Shown here one piece after another: positions 6,436 to 7,369 of a stretch of 7,369 nt of DNA (position 1 is the first letter of the stretch; every line of letters begins with the position of its first letter). The stretch is from Deltaproteobacteria bacterium (GTDB taxonomy: Bacteria; Bdellovibrionota; UBA1018; UBA923). The translations under genes were made by a program, and so were the position numbers. The stretch lies in assembly GCA_016194795.1 (NCBI GenBank), contig JACQAX010000072.1, positions 1-7,369 of the forward strand, written 5' to 3'. Below the pieces are notes generated by a model. The model was not told the DNA's origin. It made no database searches and was given only the letters and a program-made list of their open reading frames with translations.

Positions 6436-6451
6436 ACGCCTATTCCAACGA
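6436..6451 (+). repeat. Direct repeat, copy 2 (ACGCCTAYYCCAACGA)
   Basis: The sequence here is ACGCCTATTCCAACGA, the second member of the 14-of-16 matching pair with 6262-6277. The structured GC-rich block begins four bases later. Confidence 0.4.
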
Positions 6452-6454
6452 GCC

Positions 6455-6493
6455 CTCCGGGAGCGAAGGCCAGAAGCCCCGGAGCGGAAGGCC
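6455..6493 (+). repeat. GC-rich structured repeat block
   Basis: An inverted repeat CTCCGGG (6455-6461) / CCCGGAG (6478-6484) overlaps an imperfect tandem pair, CCGGGAGCGAAGGCC (6457-6471) and CCGGAGCGGAAGGCC (6479-6493). Such compact, GC-rich, non-coding structure resembles dispersed intergenic repeats, but whether it recurs in the genome cannot be told from one window. Confidence 0.35.
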
Positions 6494-6625
6494 GGCGGAG
6501 AACGAATTGGGCGTCGTTCCTATTTGAAACAGGCGAAACTGAACTCTCCGTTTTGCGATTCCGCTTTGGAGAATAGCCTCTGTTTCCTTTGGTTTTTTCG
6601 CCTTTCGGTACGGATGAATGTACTT

Positions 6626-6745
6626 TTCAAGATCTCTTGCGACCTGGCCGACGGTTTTTCCTTCTTCAAGAACTAGGCGCACCGCCTCGCGCTTGAACTC
6701 ATCCGTAAAGCTTCGACGAGCTCTCTTCTTCTTGTTGCCTTGCAT
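6626..6745 (-). pseudogene. IS3-family transposase OrfA, N-terminal fragment
   Basis: OrfA of IS3-type elements is the helix-turn-helix partner of the DDE transposase and binds the element's ends. From ATG 6745 the reading KRARRSFTDEFKREAVRLV, then EEGKTVGQVARDL, is the start of the HTH_Tnp_1 domain: the first helix and the beginning of the recognition motif. After residue 40 the expected tryptophan-containing helix (LxxSxLxxWV-like) is absent, and the frame runs on in unrelated sequence to 6440. About 60 residues of a normal OrfA of around 100 are missing. An in-frame ATG at 6760 is possible, but 6745 gives the usual family length before the RRSFTDEFK motif. It is not expected to function. 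Confidence 0.75.
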
Positions 6746-6775
6746 TGTGGACGACCCCATAACACACTACGGAGA
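6626..6775 (-). mobile_element. Remnant of an IS3-family insertion sequence (left-end fragment)
   Basis: The fragment carries the first 40 or so codons of an OrfA-type transposase and then loses all match to the family; no OrfB and no far-end repeat follow. Its left end probably lies near 6765-6775, because the host gene's plausible coding stops there and the transposase start comes soon after. The exact terminal repeat is not identified. The element points leftward, in the same direction as the gene it cut. Confidence 0.6.
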
Positions 6776-7331
6776 CCGATTTCGTTTCAACCTTGAACGC
6801 CTTGTACGACAACAGCAATTCGCCATTGTAGCTATAAACTTGAAGGTACGTGCATGGTCTTTCTTTTTCGATCCGGCTCGAGAGCATCCAAAATATTTGA
6901 TCGTCATCTGAGTGGCCGAACTCGAAGACGTCAGACGGTTGGTGGACCTTCTTCAAGAGCTTCCCATTCTCATTGAGAATAAAGCTCTCGTTGGCCATCC
7001 GATGCGCGCTCTTTTGGCCCAAGACAATTCTCTTCGTTTTTGTCAGAAACATTTCATCCCCGACAAAGGAAAAGCTCTTAATCTTGTTCTTGCCGTCAAA
7101 ATCAAAAATCGACAGTTCTTTTCTCTCACCCTCGTATTCCTTGATCGTGTTTACGACCAAGACTTCCTTCCAATCCGGAATCACGGTGGCCTTCTCAGAG
7201 GGCCCTAGATCGCGAGCGCTTTGGTTGAGAAAATAAAGTTTTCCGTCTCGAACAGACGGACCCTGGACAGAAAAGCAGCTTCCCGCGAAGATCAAAGCTT
7301 GAACGGCAATGAAAGCTGTTACGCTACTCAT
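6699..7331 (-). pseudogene. Secreted protein, possibly beta-propeller-like, 3' end replaced by the IS remnant
   Basis: The start at ATG 7331 is well supported by AAGGAG (7342-7337), five bases upstream. The N-terminus (SVTAFIAVQALIFAGSCFS) looks like a signal peptide, though weakly charged. The mature part repeats a strand-turn-strand pattern with an aromatic or Asn, then G and K/E: SIFDFDGKNKIKSF, FILNENGKLLKKV and QVYSYNGELLLSYKA. This resembles blades of six-bladed propeller proteins; that is inference from pattern only. Native-looking sequence ends near KVETKSVS (about 6770). The last 22 or so codons (VVCYGVVHNARQQEEESSS and on) are the transposase region read in another frame, so the 210-residue product is chimeric and truncated. 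The gene is poorer in GC than all the others in the window, suggesting acquisition. I do not recognise the family. Confidence 0.6.
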
Positions 7332-7336
7332 ATCTT

Positions 7337-7342
7337 CTCCTT
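7337..7342 (-). promoter_or_regulatory. Strong Shine-Dalgarno sequence of the propeller-like gene
   Basis: AAGGAG on the minus strand lies five bases before ATG 7331. It is one of the two best ribosome sites in the window, with the desaturase's AGGAG (4291-4295), and fixes the start. Confidence 0.6.
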
Positions 7343-7369
7343 GTGCCGCGCAGCGGCCCTAGCGGCGGC

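Larger units (their letters stand above)
6253..6625. other. Gene-free, repeat-rich intergenic stretch
   Basis: About 370 bases between the lipoprotein gene and the IS remnant hold no convincing gene. The minus-strand frame that crosses 6440-6625 is a read-through of the truncated transposase, and its residues past about 6626 do not match the family. The stretch contains a 16-base direct repeat pair (6262-6277, 6436-6451), an inverted repeat at 6291-6313, a small GCCGC/GCGGC stem at 6384-6400, and a GC-rich structured block at 6455-6493. GC content falls after about 6540. Confidence 0.5.

Noticed and set aside
6430..6545. Possible integron attC site
   Set aside because: The stem-forming CAACG-rich stretch suggested one, but no GTTRRRY/RYYYAAC pair at the required ends was found and no integrase gene is present.
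6912..7236. Plus-strand open frames over the propeller-like gene
   Set aside because: They have no ribosome sites, and they oppose a gene with a strong Shine-Dalgarno sequence and signal peptide.

Overview
The window comes from a GC-rich Gram-negative bacterium. Evidence for the Gram-negative envelope is a lipoprotein gene and several Sec signal peptides. A regulator resembling the TIGR02147/DUF4423 group, which is abundant in Bdellovibrionota and Fibrobacterota, weakly suggests a Bdellovibrionota or deltaproteobacterial host; this is inference. The right end (about 6540-7330) is clearly poorer in GC and carries an insertion-sequence remnant, so it looks like acquired or decaying DNA.

Left part (1-1764): a gene leaving the left edge on the minus strand and a large plus-strand secreted protein diverge from a 76-bp gap. 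Each has an extended -10 promoter element exactly six bases before its ATG, which implies leaderless transcripts. The plus-strand gene encodes a cysteine-rich secreted protein with an extensin-like/M15-type zinc-hydrolase C-terminal domain, probably acting on the cell wall.

Middle minus-strand unit (3821-1766): a NADP-type malic enzyme gene followed 14 bases later by an HTH regulator gene, forming a likely two-gene operon. Both are broken. The malic enzyme has lost most of its dinucleotide-binding region and is frameshifted. The regulator has an in-frame amber codon with good coding sequence on both sides. The regulator ends tail to tail with the extensin-like gene, one base apart.

Plus-strand genes (3936-6252): a small secreted six-cysteine protein, a membrane acyl-lipid/acyl-CoA delta-9-type desaturase with all its histidine boxes, and a lipoprotein of a conserved uncharacterised family. 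They have separate intergenic gaps and no obvious shared pathway.

Right part (6253-7369): a gene-free stretch rich in direct and inverted repeats, then a 5' remnant of an IS3-family orfA that has cut off the 3' end of a secreted, possibly beta-propeller protein gene. No tRNA, rRNA or CRISPR array was seen. I found no convincing multi-gene novel system. The most notable items are the paired leaderless promoters, the broken malic enzyme/regulator operon, the hairpin over the lipoprotein start, and the IS-truncated gene.
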